64,000 bases of DNA from an uncultured Thermotogae bacterium (GTDB lineage Bacteria > Thermotogota > Thermotogae > Mesoaciditogales > Mesoaciditogaceae). Numbering within the stretch: position 1 is the first letter of the stretch; the number at the start of each line of letters is the position of its first letter. The notes below the pieces were generated by a model. That model was not told where the DNA came from. It ran no database searches and was given only the letters and a program-made list of their open reading frames with translations. The position numbers and the translations under genes are program-made. Shown piece by piece: positions 53,732 to 63,955 of this stretch. The stretch is from contig CAJXLN010000005.1 of NCBI GenBank assembly GCA_913056255.1, positions 16,193-80,192 on the forward strand. The letters are read 5' to 3'.

Positions 53732-54700
53732 TTAAAAAAATTCTCTTGATTTATCGATAACTCTTTTTATCATCTCTTCAAGGTCAACATCTTTTATGCT
53801 ACAGCCAGAAGCTCTTGCATGTCCTCCTCCACCAAAAGCGACTGCTATTTTACTCACATCTACGTAGTTTTTTGATCTGAATGAAATGCTTATCTGCCTT
53901 TCTGGCCATTCTATGAAGAAAATTGCAACTTCGACTCCGTATATCGATCTTACCTCACTAACGAATCCATTCACATCTTCATCAGTGCAATTATGACGTT
54001 TCAACATTTCAGCTGACACGTAAGCCCATGCAAGTTTGCCATTTTCTTCTACCTTCAATGTGTCGACCACTTCAGAAAAAAGCTTCAACTCATTGATGGT
54101 TCGGTGTTCAAGCACTGCAGAAGATATGTGCTGAATAATGGCTCCACTATCAATGAGTTCAGAGGCGTATCTGAAGACCTTTGAATCGGCATTCGAGTAT
54201 TTGAAAAAGCCTGTATCTGTTGCGATACCAAGCAGGTTGATCTCGGCGAGTTTCGAATCGTATTCGATTCCAAATTTTTTTCCTATCTCGTAAACAATTA
54301 CCGCTGTTGCAGCATAATCGGAGTCGTAAAAATCTATCTCTCCAAATCCCACATTCGTTTTATGATGATCGAGAGTTATATCAGGTTTTTTGCCATCAAG
54401 CAACTCAACGGAATTACCAATTCTCGAAATCTCTGAGGCATCTACGGTTACCGATGTGTCGTAATCGTAATCTCTAAGCTGATCGACTCTCTTTATCTCT
54501 GAAGCACCGGCGATCTCTTTGTAAAACCATGGTATTTCATCATCGACGCAACCTTCCGCTGTCTTACCAAGCTTTCTCAAAATGAGTACCAACGTTGCAA
54601 CAGAACTTATGCAATCACCATCGGGTTTAATGTGCCCTATGACAAGAACTTTCTTCGCATTTTCGAGCTTCTTAACCACATCATCTAATGTTTTTAGCAT
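53732..54700 (-). CDS. nrnA: DHH-family phosphoesterase, NrnA-like nanoRNase/pAp phosphatase
   Basis: 322 residues. DHH domain with IGHIKPDGDCISS, VTVDASE and LDHHKTN, then DHHA1 with the glycine-rich AFGGGGHARASG near the C-terminus. Degrades short oligoribonucleotides and 3'-phosphoadenosine 5'-phosphate. ATG behind GAGGA. It ends the flagellar operon, 18 bases behind flgJ; whether it also clears pGpG from c-di-GMP turnover is open. Confidence 0.93.
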   Translation of the reverse strand: MLKTLDDVVKKLENAKKVLVIGHIKPDGDCISSVATLVLILRKLGKTAEGCVDDEIPWFYKEIAGASEIKRVDQLRDYDYDTSVTVDASEISRIGNSVELLDGKKPDITLDHHKTNVGFGEIDFYDSDYAATAVIVYEIGKKFGIEYDSKLAEINLLGIATDTGFFKYSNADSKVFRYASELIDSGAIIQHISSAVLEHRTINELKLFSEVVDTLKVEENGKLAWAYVSAEMLKRHNCTDEDVNGFVSEVRSIYGVEVAIFFIEWPERQISISFRSKNYVDVSKIAVAFGGGGHARASGCSIKDVDLEEMIKRVIDKSREFF

Positions 54701-54718
54701 GTGAAATCCTCTCCGTAT

Positions 54719-54997
54719 TCACTTTTCGTACGCACCACGCGCGAGCTGGGAAGTTACCATATCCACCAAAGACTTCAATTGATTACTCGTTGCTTCTTGT
54801 GAATAAGCATCCATAAGCCATTTTCTGTACCATTTCTCGCTGGTGCTCTGAGGTATGAGAGATGATTCTACCACACTTTCTTCCATTTTGTCAAATATTT
54901 TGGATAATAAAATGGAAACGAACTGAGTGGCAACTGTGTGCATTTTATCTTTGCCCAAGTCCTTAGAATTCAAGAGAGTTATTGGAGAAAGATTCAC
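54719..54997 (-). CDS. flgJ: Flagellar rod-binding protein, FlgJ N-terminal type
   Basis: 92 residues, equal to the N-terminal rod-binding domain of FlgJ only (ATQFVSILLSKIFDKMEES ... KWLMDAYSQEAT). The muramidase domain found in gammaproteobacterial FlgJ is absent, as in many other phyla. GTG start overlaps the flgI stop. Position after flgI in a flgF-G-A-H-I operon supports the call. Confidence 0.8.
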   Translation of the reverse strand: MNLSPITLLNSKDLGKDKMHTVATQFVSILLSKIFDKMEESVVESSLIPQSTSEKWYRKWLMDAYSQEATSNQLKSLVDMVTSQLARGAYEK

Positions 54998-56004
54998 ATT
55001 ATCACAACCTTTTGCTGTATTATTCCAGATCTGTGAAGTGATTCTATTATTGCGATGATATCTTGAGGCGTAGCTCCAAGGGTTTTTAGTGCACTTATAA
55101 GATTCGATACAGTGTTAGATGTGGTTTTTGTCCCCGCGGTTGATACATTTCCATTGGTTATCGATATGGAAAAATTACCATAGCTCATCGTGAAATCCGG
55201 AAGCTGAATATCTCCCCCGAAGATCACAGTCCCAGTGCGCTCGTTTATCACTATTTCTTGGGGAATATTAGGACTCACCGTGATCTGTTCGATTATGGCA
55301 AGGAAATCTATCAGTTTGTTCTTAAAAATGTCCGGCAATTTCACGTCTATTGCTGCCGCATCGACGGCTTTGGCAATTTCGGTGTCGAATTTTCCATTTA
55401 TAGCTTGCGCGACTCGAGCCGCCGTTACAAAATCAGGTTTGTTGAGAAGAAGTGTAACTACGTTGGCTTTTACTATATTAGATGGGATGAGTTTTTGCAC
55501 TATCGCGCCATTTGGTATTGTTCCCACAAGCTGATATCTATTTTGAAGCGAAACCGATTGCTTGCTTTCTTCTCCACCCAATGATATTTGTCCTTGAGCC
55601 ACCGCATACACATTCCCATCTGCGCCATATAATGGGGTTTGTAGGAGTACGCCATCTTTCAAACTTTTCGCATCTCCCATAGATGAAACAGTCACATCCA
55701 ACTTCATACCTGGATAATAAAATGGCGGAATATTCGCTGTAACCATGACAAGTGCCGAGTTTTTTGATTTAAGCTGTGCAGCGGTCGTAACTACCCCGAA
55801 ATTCTTGAGCATGTTGGCAAGTAAGGTAGAGGGAAGCTCTCCACTATCACCGTTCCCGTCCAAGCCAGTTACCACTCCTACTCCAAAAAGTTGATTATCC
55901 GTTGCACCTCTGAATTTTGTTATATCTTCAATTCTGACAACAGAGCTTGCAAAGACCACAGATGACAAAAATAAAATAAAACTCAAGTAAACTATTTTTT
56001 TCAA
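54994..56004 (-). CDS. flgI: Flagellar P-ring protein
   Basis: About 336 residues from TTG 56004 (behind GGGAGTGGG); GTG 56019 is an alternative. Signal peptide LKKIVYLSFILFLSSVVFAS. Then VVRIEDITKFRGATDNQLFGVGVVTGLDGNGDS, the hallmark FlgI opening, and IVINERTGTVIFGGDIQLPDF in the C-terminal half. Forms the periplasmic bushing around the rod. Transported by Sec; chaperoned by FlgA from the same operon. Confidence 0.95.
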   Translation of the reverse strand: MKKIVYLSFILFLSSVVFASSVVRIEDITKFRGATDNQLFGVGVVTGLDGNGDSGELPSTLLANMLKNFGVVTTAAQLKSKNSALVMVTANIPPFYYPGMKLDVTVSSMGDAKSLKDGVLLQTPLYGADGNVYAVAQGQISLGGEESKQSVSLQNRYQLVGTIPNGAIVQKLIPSNIVKANVVTLLLNKPDFVTAARVAQAINGKFDTEIAKAVDAAAIDVKLPDIFKNKLIDFLAIIEQITVSPNIPQEIVINERTGTVIFGGDIQLPDFTMSYGNFSISITNGNVSTAGTKTTSNTVSNLISALKTLGATPQDIIAIIESLHRSGIIQQKVVIM

Positions 56005-56019
56005 AGAACCCACTCCCAC

Positions 56020-56643
56020 TCAAAAAAGTATCGAAGCAAGGGAACTGAAAATCCAGTTTATCCATCTGGTTTGATTTATTCCCTGTTGAAATACAAGATT
56101 ACCGTTATACCATATCTGCAAATTGGCGATCTTCGATGAATCGACACTGTTCGTTGTACTTATATCATTAGGATTCACAATTCCTTGAATCTGAATTTGT
56201 TTCATCGACTCTTCAACTTTAACTTCCTTAGTTCCCTTTATCACAAAATTACCGTTCGGCATGATCTTGGTTATAACTGCTGCAATCTGTGTTACAAACT
56301 GTGACTGATCTTTTGAAGAAGAGGTTTTATTGGAAACTTTTGTTGTATTCGTATTACCATTTCCAAGCGGTATGAATTTTGTAACATCAAAATTTGTGAC
56401 GGATTTTAGAAGTCCTGTAAGTATTGATAAAAGCCCACCCTTGTAGTTTGGATTACTGTACGAAAAAGAGGCCGTTGTGTTATCGTAAACCATAATATTC
56501 AACGTGTCTCCCACGGAATTCGCGATCTTCATTGCAAATGGAGATTTGAATTTCTTGTTTACAGAAGATGTCCATAAAGAGTTCGCAAATAAGGATGAGG
56601 AAATGATTATTAGAACCAAGACAAAGAACAAAATCCTTTTCAA
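56020..56643 (-). CDS. flgH: Flagellar L-ring protein without lipobox cysteine
   Basis: 207 residues, TTG start. Signal-peptide-like N-terminus KRILFFVLVLIIISSSLFANSLW, followed by the FlgH-type VGDTLNIMVYDNTTAS, a Ser/Asn/Thr-rich linker, and MPNGNFVIKGTKEVKVEESMKQIQIQGIVNPNDIS. Forms the outer-membrane ring. FlgH is normally a lipoprotein; here no Cys exists in the signal region, so it must anchor differently. One base upstream of flgI's region and directly after flgA. Confidence 0.88.
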   Translation of the reverse strand: MKRILFFVLVLIIISSSLFANSLWTSSVNKKFKSPFAMKIANSVGDTLNIMVYDNTTASFSYSNPNYKGGLLSILTGLLKSVTNFDVTKFIPLGNGNTNTTKVSNKTSSSKDQSQFVTQIAAVITKIMPNGNFVIKGTKEVKVEESMKQIQIQGIVNPNDISTTNSVDSSKIANLQIWYNGNLVFQQGINQTRWINWIFSSLASILF

Positions 56644-56644
56644 T

Positions 56645-57886
56645 TCACTCGCCTCCAGAATAGATGCGTATCTTTGGACCTTTTTCGATCGTTCCGTACA
56701 TCATATAGCCATTCTCAATGTTTCTAACGGGTATAACTTGTCCCATATTGCCATTTTGCATTACTCTTACAAATGTGGTGACCATCATTGTTGGATACGA
56801 AATGTAAGCGATCAAAATCTGTCCAACCACCACATCTGGCGGAGATTTCAATCCTTGCATCGATACCACTTGCCCATTTAAAAAAGACCATAGGGCTATT
56901 TTTCCGGCACACTCTTTAATAGACGTAGCGTAAGCCGTGGTTGTGGCATAAACGTCCAACTTTTTCAATTTCAAAGAATTTCTTGTGATCTTCTGACCGT
57001 ATTCTATACGATTTGCAGCAACTACAACTTCCTTGTACTCATGAACAGTGTACTTCAAAACAACAGATCTTACCACTTTTGAAGATGAGATGAAGTTCAC
57101 AGGCACACCTATGATGTTTTTCGACAGAATAAATGGTTTTCCAACATCTATGAATTCAAAATCATTTTGTAGAGAAGATGAATGCAATTTCCCATCCCCC
57201 GTGGAAGACAAGGTGCCATCGGCACCATCTTTCGAATTTTTTTGATCGGAAGCGTTATCGGAAAATGCCTCCGGTACCGCTTTAACATTATTGATCAGGG
57301 AAAGAGAAAACTTTTTTTTAAGCGACGAATTCACAATTTCAGGAATTTTTTTTATATCGTTCGTTCTGCCAATGAGATCTGTTTCAAAACCAACGTTGGC
57401 GTAAGTGTTCATACCGTTTGCCTTTATTTCAACGAGTGCGAATTTTTTACCATCGATTTCTGAAATACTTTTGATATTCACAGTGTAATCACTTTCCGCT
57501 ATTTTAACGGTTGGAAAATCCATGATGAAAACATTCGTTGACAACTTAGATGCCAGTGCTTGTTGAACCTTTACCAAATTAATTGTGAAAGACCTCGAAC
57601 TGACCTTTATCTTATTTGAAGTAAGCAAAACATCTAACCATTTGATCTCATTTTCTGCACGAGCTTTCACACTCTTTGCGTCTATCGTGTAGTACGTACC
57701 TGGCTGTGGCGAAAATGCAACTTTGAAATTCTTCAGAACTCGAACGGATATTCCGTTGAATGTAGCCGCAAGGTCATAAAGTGTAACGTACCTTCCACTC
57801 GCGATCGCACTGGATTTCAAAGTGAGAGTTGAAGGAAAAGACACGACTCCCAAAACAACGATCATGGCAAACGCGAGATTTCTCAA
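56645..57886 (-). CDS. flgA: Flagellar P-ring assembly chaperone FlgA, enlarged
   Basis: 413 residues; signal peptide RNLAFAMIVVLGVVSFPST. The C-terminal ~150 residues are the SAF/FlgA domain: VVVAANRIEYGQKITRNSLKLKKLDV, then IALWSFLNGQVVSMQGLKSPPDVVVGQ and NGNMGQVIPVRN. The N-terminal ~230 residues are extra relative to the usual ~220-residue protein, with a Ser/Asp-rich linker at ~210-240. Likely periplasmic helper for FlgI assembly. Confidence 0.9.
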   Translation of the reverse strand: MRNLAFAMIVVLGVVSFPSTLTLKSSAIASGRYVTLYDLAATFNGISVRVLKNFKVAFSPQPGTYYTIDAKSVKARAENEIKWLDVLLTSNKIKVSSRSFTINLVKVQQALASKLSTNVFIMDFPTVKIAESDYTVNIKSISEIDGKKFALVEIKANGMNTYANVGFETDLIGRTNDIKKIPEIVNSSLKKKFSLSLINNVKAVPEAFSDNASDQKNSKDGADGTLSSTGDGKLHSSSLQNDFEFIDVGKPFILSKNIIGVPVNFISSSKVVRSVVLKYTVHEYKEVVVAANRIEYGQKITRNSLKLKKLDVYATTTAYATSIKECAGKIALWSFLNGQVVSMQGLKSPPDVVVGQILIAYISYPTMMVTTFVRVMQNGNMGQVIPVRNIENGYMMYGTIEKGPKIRIYSGGE

Positions 57887-57892
57887 CTTACC

Positions 57893-58678
57893 TCATCTCT
57901 TGAGTGTTGCTGTGTCTTGCAACATCTGGTCAGAAGTTTGGATAACGCGAGCATCGAATTCGTAAGCGCGCTGCGCGTTGATCATCCCCACCATTTGTTG
58001 AATGATGTCAACATTTGACATTTCGAGATATCCTTGCCTTAACGCTCCAAATCCATCTTGATTCGGCACACCTTGAATAGGCTGTCCCGAGGCAGAAGTG
58101 GCAGTGTAGATATTATCGCCGATGGCATTCAATCCGGCAGGGTTCAAGAACTTCGTAAGCGTGACGCTTCCAACCTGTTGAGAGTTCCCATTTGCACCCA
58201 TGACTGTGACAGTCCCATTAGGAGCAATGTCTATAGAAGTGGCATCAGAGGGAATTGAGATATTTGGTAGGACGATATAACCATCTGATGTTACGATTCT
58301 ACCTTGCCCATCCAATTTGAAACTTCCATCGCGTGTGTAAGCTGTCTGTCCATTTTGAAGTTGGACCTGAAAGAAACCGTCTCCCCCTATTGCGAGATCA
58401 AGGGGATTGCCAGTGTGTTTTATGTCTCCAAGAGTAAACAATCTGTTTGATGCAACTGTTCTTACACCGTGACCTCTGTACAATCCCGTAGGTGATTGTG
58501 TGCTTTGAGATGTAGGAGTTCCCGCTGTGAAAATATCCTGGTAAGCTAAAGAAGAAAACTCCGCGCGACTTTGTTTGTATCCGGTTGTGTTGACATTCGC
58601 AAGGTTGTTCGATATGGTATCCATCATGAACTGCTGGGCACTCATCCCCGTGGCAGCTGTTGAAAGCGATCCTAACAT
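57893..58678 (-). CDS. flgG: Flagellar distal rod protein
   Basis: 261 residues from ATG 58678, seven bases behind AAGGAGGAA. N-terminal LSTAATGMSAQQFMMDTISNNLANVNTTGYKQSRAEF, GDGFFQVQLQNGQTAYTRDGSFKLD and C-terminal VDIIQQMVGMINAQRAYEFDARVIQTSDQM are standard FlgG. The 5' end lies 16 bases beyond the flgF stop. Confidence 0.96.
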   Translation of the reverse strand: MLGSLSTAATGMSAQQFMMDTISNNLANVNTTGYKQSRAEFSSLAYQDIFTAGTPTSQSTQSPTGLYRGHGVRTVASNRLFTLGDIKHTGNPLDLAIGGDGFFQVQLQNGQTAYTRDGSFKLDGQGRIVTSDGYIVLPNISIPSDATSIDIAPNGTVTVMGANGNSQQVGSVTLTKFLNPAGLNAIGDNIYTATSASGQPIQGVPNQDGFGALRQGYLEMSNVDIIQQMVGMINAQRAYEFDARVIQTSDQMLQDTATLKR

Positions 58679-58694
58679 CCTACTTCCTCCTTTC

Positions 58695-59396
58695 TCATCT
58701 AGCACGTCCAACGTTTATCGCGTTGGAAAAAAGCGTGTCTTCCGTTGTTACGACTCTTTGAGCTATTTCGTAATGCCTATAAGCACTTATCATGTTTACC
58801 ATTTCTTTTATAGCGTTCACATTTGAAGATTCAAGGTAACCCTTCAAAACTTTGGAATCGGGTTTTAAGACGAATTGTCCACTTTTAGGGGTTGGCATGA
58901 AACAGGTATTCCCGACTTTTTCGAGGTAACTTGAATTTTCCACGTCAAAGACTGCCGGTCGAACTCCCGATTTGAAAAAAATCGGTTTAAGAGCTGCATT
59001 TAAAACCTCTCTTCCTTTTTTATCGACAAGATATCCTTTGGAAGAAAGGGTAAAGCTTCCATTTCTCGTGTAAGCAATTTTTTCCCCATCTTTTATCGCG
59101 AAGAATCCCGTTCCCTTTATGGCAAAATCCGTTGGGCCACCCGTCTTTTCCAAAGACCCTTCTGCCATATTGGGAGTAACTCGATCTACCACAACTGCAT
59201 TTGTGGTAGATCCTAAAAAAGCATCTTTATGTCCCATAGAAGTCCGATAAATCTTCCGCCTCATTGTGGACTCAAAAGACATGGAGTCCGCTTTATAACC
59301 AGTGCTGTTGATATTTGCGAGATTGTTCGAAATGTTATCGATCATGGCCTGATCTACAAGCATTCCCATAGTTGCCGTGTAAAATCCTGTATGCAT
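58695..59396 (-). CDS. flgF: Flagellar proximal rod protein, FlgF-like
   Basis: 233 residues from ATG 59396, eight bases behind GAGGTGA. N-terminal YTATMGMLVDQAMIDNISNNLANINSTGYK and C-terminal NAIKEMVNMISAYRHYEIAQR are the rod/hook signatures; central GTGFFAIKDGEKIAYTRNGSFTLSSKGYLVD. Shorter than FlgG and first in the operon, so FlgF is more likely than a second FlgG. Confidence 0.88.
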   Translation of the reverse strand: MHTGFYTATMGMLVDQAMIDNISNNLANINSTGYKADSMSFESTMRRKIYRTSMGHKDAFLGSTTNAVVVDRVTPNMAEGSLEKTGGPTDFAIKGTGFFAIKDGEKIAYTRNGSFTLSSKGYLVDKKGREVLNAALKPIFFKSGVRPAVFDVENSSYLEKVGNTCFMPTPKSGQFVLKPDSKVLKGYLESSNVNAIKEMVNMISAYRHYEIAQRVVTTEDTLFSNAINVGRAR

Positions 59397-59434
59397 CTTA
59401 CATATCACCTCATAAAGATCATTCGACGTTGGAT

Positions 59435-59462
59435 TTTATAACTCCTTAAAAACTGTTTTCAA
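59435..59462 (-). promoter_or_regulatory. Promoter of the flagellar rod/ring operon
   Basis: Minus-strand TTGAAA (59457-59462) and TATAAA (59435-59440), 16-base spacing, about 39 bases before flgF. Sigma-70 type; I see no sigma-28 or sigma-54 element. Confidence 0.6.
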
Positions 59463-59592
59463 ATGTGAACTACTCCGCCTTGTAGAGAGTGCTGGGGGGG
59501 TGCTGTCAGACATAGAGAAAGACTCATTCTCCTCTTAATTCAGGTTTCATTCTAATCGTAGACGCCGAAGTAATGAGTGCCAAGGGTCTCGA

Positions 59593-60720
59593 CTACCGCT
59601 TCTCAGCTGCCACATCGGTAGAATGCTCGAAGATGCCATAAAATACAGCGGTTGAAATGGACATAATACCGAAGAAGAGATAACCGTTCTTCACACCAAA
59701 AGTATTTGCAATCCACCCTCCCATGATGAGCCCAAAAATCATAGAAAATCCGCTTGTTGTCATCCAAAAGATCGTTTGCGCATTAGATCTGAGAGATGGT
59801 TTGATGTTGAAATTGACGTAATGCAGAATGGCATAGTAGATAGCGATCCAGTTGAAAAATTCAAAAGCTTGAACAGCGACCATGAGAATAAGATTGTCAA
59901 ATGCCCCGGTTAAAATCCATCTTATACCAAAACCAACGGATGCTATAACGAGGAGACGTTTGACACCCAGAAATTTTACTATTCGATCGGCAAAAAACAA
60001 GAATGGGATCTCGACAAGTGCCTGAATGGCTGTTGCTACACCCGCAAATGAAACAGAATACCCTCTGGCTCTCATGAGAATAGGCAAGAAATACAATCCA
60101 AATGCGTTTGAAGATAAAACAAGAGTTTCCAGAACAAGCATTCTGTAAAACGGTGCTGGTAAATTTCCGAAGGAAAAATGCATTTCCTTCCCAACATTGA
60201 ACCCCTTTGTTTTTGGAATGAAGAAAGAAACAACTCCTATAAGGGCGAAAGAAATGGAGCCTATCAAGAAGAACAACGTGTTACTTTTTACATATCCCAT
60301 TATCAGTATAGCAGCAGCAAAACCTATGGATCCCATCATTCTGGCTTTCCCAAAAGAAAATCCCTGTTCTTCCGAATGCACGGTTGAAATCGATTCAGCT
60401 AAAGGCACTATCGATGTCCATAAGAATCCGACCGTAAAGACGATGGGAAGAACAAACCAAAAAGTTTTGAAAGTGTAAACACTCCAGATCAAAATGGCAC
60501 TTGCGAAGGCAAGAAAAGTCAGAACGCCATTTTTAACCCTCTTATCAGCAAAATGCATCCAAAATGGATTCGATAACAACAAAACAATTGCGGAGCTGCT
60601 ACCTATTAATCCGTTTTGAAAATCGGAGAAATGAAGTTGATTGAAGTAGTTACCTATGAATGTGAAAAACGCTAACGGTATGTATATAGAAAATTCTAAC
60701 AGGTAGAATCTCCAGCGCAA
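59593..60720 (-). CDS. MFS transporter (nucleoside/sugar proton-symporter-like)
   Basis: 375 residues from TTG 60720, which sits behind TTAGGAG. About 12 transmembrane helices; MFS loop motif HFADKRVKNG between TM2 and TM3. FSFGKARMMGSIGFAAAILIMG resembles the LacY/NupG-like MFS_1_like group. A longer frame to 60780 exists only because it reads through the 3' end of rnpB. Substrate unknown; might take up sugars or nucleosides. Confidence 0.85.
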   Translation of the reverse strand: MRWRFYLLEFSIYIPLAFFTFIGNYFNQLHFSDFQNGLIGSSSAIVLLLSNPFWMHFADKRVKNGVLTFLAFASAILIWSVYTFKTFWFVLPIVFTVGFLWTSIVPLAESISTVHSEEQGFSFGKARMMGSIGFAAAILIMGYVKSNTLFFLIGSISFALIGVVSFFIPKTKGFNVGKEMHFSFGNLPAPFYRMLVLETLVLSSNAFGLYFLPILMRARGYSVSFAGVATAIQALVEIPFLFFADRIVKFLGVKRLLVIASVGFGIRWILTGAFDNLILMVAVQAFEFFNWIAIYYAILHYVNFNIKPSLRSNAQTIFWMTTSGFSMIFGLIMGGWIANTFGVKNGYLFFGIMSISTAVFYGIFEHSTDVAAEKR

Positions 60721-60738
60721 TTTCTGATCTCCTAAAAG

Positions 60739-61070
60739 AGGGAATGAAGCTGTAAGCCGGATTCTGTCGTGAATGGTCATCTATCTGGAAACATGTTACC
60801 ATGTTCCTCAAGCGACCTACCAGAGGGATTGGCGGACCACCTAATAGCCCCTCGACTTGGTCTTGCTTCGGGTGGGGGTTGTCAGACCGAACGGTCTCCC
60901 GCTCGTCGGTGAGCTCTTACCTCACCTTTCCATCCTTGCCTCTAAAGGCGGTTTCCGTTTCTATGACCCTTTCCAAGGATCGCTCCTTCCGGGTGTTACC
61001 CGGCACCCTGTCCTGTGAAGTCCGGACTTTCCTCGATCCCTTAGGATCGCGACCATTCGCTTCATTCCCT
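60739..61070 (-). ncRNA. rnpB: RNase P RNA
   Basis: Minus strand. 5' end AGGGAATGAAGC pairs perfectly (12 bp, P1) with 3' end GCTTCATTCCCT. Just inside are the conserved GAGGAAAGTCCGGACTT near the 5' end and ACAGAATCCGGCTTACAGC near the 3' end, both diagnostic of bacterial type A RNase P RNA. About 332 nt. Processes tRNA 5' ends, including the three tRNAs encoded just upstream. It lies 4 bases after surE and 18 bases before the MFS start. Confidence 0.97.
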
Positions 61071-61072
61071 TA

Positions 61073-61102
61073 ATTATTCATTTGAAGGAAAAATTTTCTC
61101 AA
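61073..61102 (-). promoter_or_regulatory. Possible rnpB promoter inside the surE 3' end
   Basis: Minus-strand TTGAGA (61097-61102) and AATAAT (61073-61078), 18-base spacing. It would start transcription at the first bases of rnpB. Weak boxes in AT-rich sequence. Confidence 0.35.
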
Positions 61103-61838
61103 GCTTTTTCATGAATTTCAAGTCATTATGAAATATGGTTATAGGAGTAACTGAAACGTAGTTACTTTTTACAGCGTGGTAATCGGCATCCTCTCCAGGA
61201 TCATCTTCGATTATCTCGCCCAGCATCCAATAATAAGTGTTTCCAAATGGATCCTTTCTAGCTTCGAAAAAATCTTGGAATCGCCTTTTCGACTGACGTG
61301 TGAGTTTGTAGCCTTTCAACTCATCGTAAGAAGTTGCTGGAACATTGATGTTAAGCGCCGAAAATTTCGGGAATTCATCAAGATCTAACTTTTTAATAAG
61401 CTCAACAACTACTTTTGCTGCAGAAGTGAAATTCGGGTTGCTGGTAGAACAACTCGAAATAGCAATAGACGGAACTTCCATCAAAGCGCCTTCAAGTGCC
61501 CCAGAAACAGTCCCCGAATACATAAGATCTGTACCGAGATTAGCGCCTTTATTGATCCCACTTAAAACGAGATCAACCTTCTTGTTCTTCAATATGGCCT
61601 GGATACCAAGTTTTACACAATCCGCAGGTGTTCCGTTGACAGCATAACCAAAAAATTCACTGCCAAATTTGACTTCTTTAGCCCACAAAGGGTTACGAAT
61701 TGTTATCGCGTGTCCTGTAGCACTCCTTTCGACATCAGGAGCAACTACATGAACTTCAGCAATTTTAGAAACCATTCTTGCAAGGGTTATTATCCCTTCA
61801 GACATTATACCATCATCATTTGTTATAAGTATTCTCAA
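61074..61838 (-). CDS. surE: 5'/3'-nucleotidase SurE
   Basis: 254 residues. ILITNDDGIMSEGI (metal-binding DD), VVAPDVERSATGHAIT, NGTPADCVKLGI, LVLSGINKGANLGTDLMYSGTVSGALEG are all SurE hallmarks. Dephosphorylates nucleoside monophosphates. TTG start behind GAGGTGA. Transcribed in the same direction as the tRNAs and rnpB. With a nucleotide-rich window, it may balance purine pools. Confidence 0.96.
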   Translation of the reverse strand: MRILITNDDGIMSEGIITLARMVSKIAEVHVVAPDVERSATGHAITIRNPLWAKEVKFGSEFFGYAVNGTPADCVKLGIQAILKNKKVDLVLSGINKGANLGTDLMYSGTVSGALEGALMEVPSIAISSCSTSNPNFTSAAKVVVELIKKLDLDEFPKFSALNINVPATSYDELKGYKLTRQSKRRFQDFFEARKDPFGNTYYWMLGEIIEDDPGEDADYHAVKSNYVSVTPITIFHNDLKFMKKLEKIFPSNE

Positions 61839-61922
61839 TATATTCTCACCTCTTAAGATGGCAGTCGCACATTATACAATAATTCCCCCATTTTCTGAAA
61901 ATTGGGGGAATTATATTTCTTG

Positions 61923-61999
61923 TGGCGCGCCTAGCGGGAGTCGAACCCACAACCCTCGGATCCGAAGTCCGATGCTCTATCCAATTGAGCTACAGGCGC
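61923..61999 (-). tRNA. tRNA-Arg (anticodon TCG)
   Basis: Cloverleaf read on the minus strand: acceptor GCGCCTG/TAGGCGC, D arm with AGCTCAATTGGATAGAGC, anticodon stem TCGGA/TCCGA with loop CTTCGGA, GGTTCGACTCC T arm. CCA is encoded. First base is at 61999. Confidence 0.96.
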
Positions 62000-62002
62000 T
62001 TT

Positions 62003-62079
62003 TGGGGTGGCTGGCGGGGATCGAACCCGCAACATCCGGATCCACAGTCCGACGCTCTACCAATTGAGCTACAACCACC
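62003..62079 (-). tRNA. tRNA-His (anticodon GTG)
   Basis: Minus strand: acceptor GTGGTTG/CAGCCAC with an encoded G at position -1 (62079) opposite discriminator C73, the histidine identity pair. Loop CTGTGGA, T arm GGTTCGATCCC, CCA encoded. Confidence 0.96.
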
Positions 62080-62084
62080 ACACT

Positions 62085-62161
<77 letters not shown>

Positions 62162-62222
62162 TAATTGATAATGGAATTATATCAATAAAACCACTTTTTG
62201 TCAACTTGATAGATTGCTTCTC

Positions 62223-62231
62223 TGTTATAAT
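62223..62231 (+). promoter_or_regulatory. Extended -10 promoter for aglA
   Basis: TGTTATAAT, 57 bases upstream of the ATG. TTGATA lies only 14 bases ahead and TTGTCA 22 bases ahead, so the extended -10 probably carries the activity. Confidence 0.55.
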
Positions 62232-62263
62232 GTAAAAGCTAAACAGAAATGTGTGAATCTTAA

Positions 62264-63715
<1,452 letters not shown>

Positions 63716-63878
63716 TAGAGCGTTTCCATGAAAAATTATAGGACTGTCTCTCTTTTTTCTTCCTTTACAATTGGGAACGGGAAGACTCTTTATTTCAGTG
63801 AAGAGATGAGAATGACGTGCATCAAATGCACAACGATTTATATTTAGAGCTTATCCCTAAACAAAAATAGAAGCGGAG

Positions 63879-63955
63879 GAGCCGAGAGAGCGGAGGAGCG
63901 GGATTGCCTTTTGGCAATATCTTTCCCGCTTTTGCGACCGAGGCAGTAGCCGCGA
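63879..63955 (+). repeat. Dispersed hairpin repeat, family B, copy 2
   Basis: GAGCCGAGAGAGCGG, an 8-base insertion, then GCGGGATTGCC and the shared AATATCTTTCCCGCTTTTGC. Relative to copy 1 the inner stem changes from ATTGCC/GGTAAT to ATTGCC/GGCAAT, keeping pairing. Lies 160 bases after aglA; the rest of 63716-64000 shows no gene. Confidence 0.85.

Noticed and set aside
59465..59520. GC-rich patch with a run of seven G between flgF and the MFS gene
   Set aside because: Looks odd in composition, but I found no repeat partner, stem or reading frame to support a feature.
60721..60780. 20-codon N-terminal extension of the MFS transporter
   Set aside because: It is the 3' end of rnpB read as protein; TTG 60720 has a good SD and gives a normal transporter N-terminus.
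60801..61073. Plus-strand reading frame across the RNase P RNA
   Set aside because: Antisense to rnpB, whose P1 helix and conserved ends are unmistakable.
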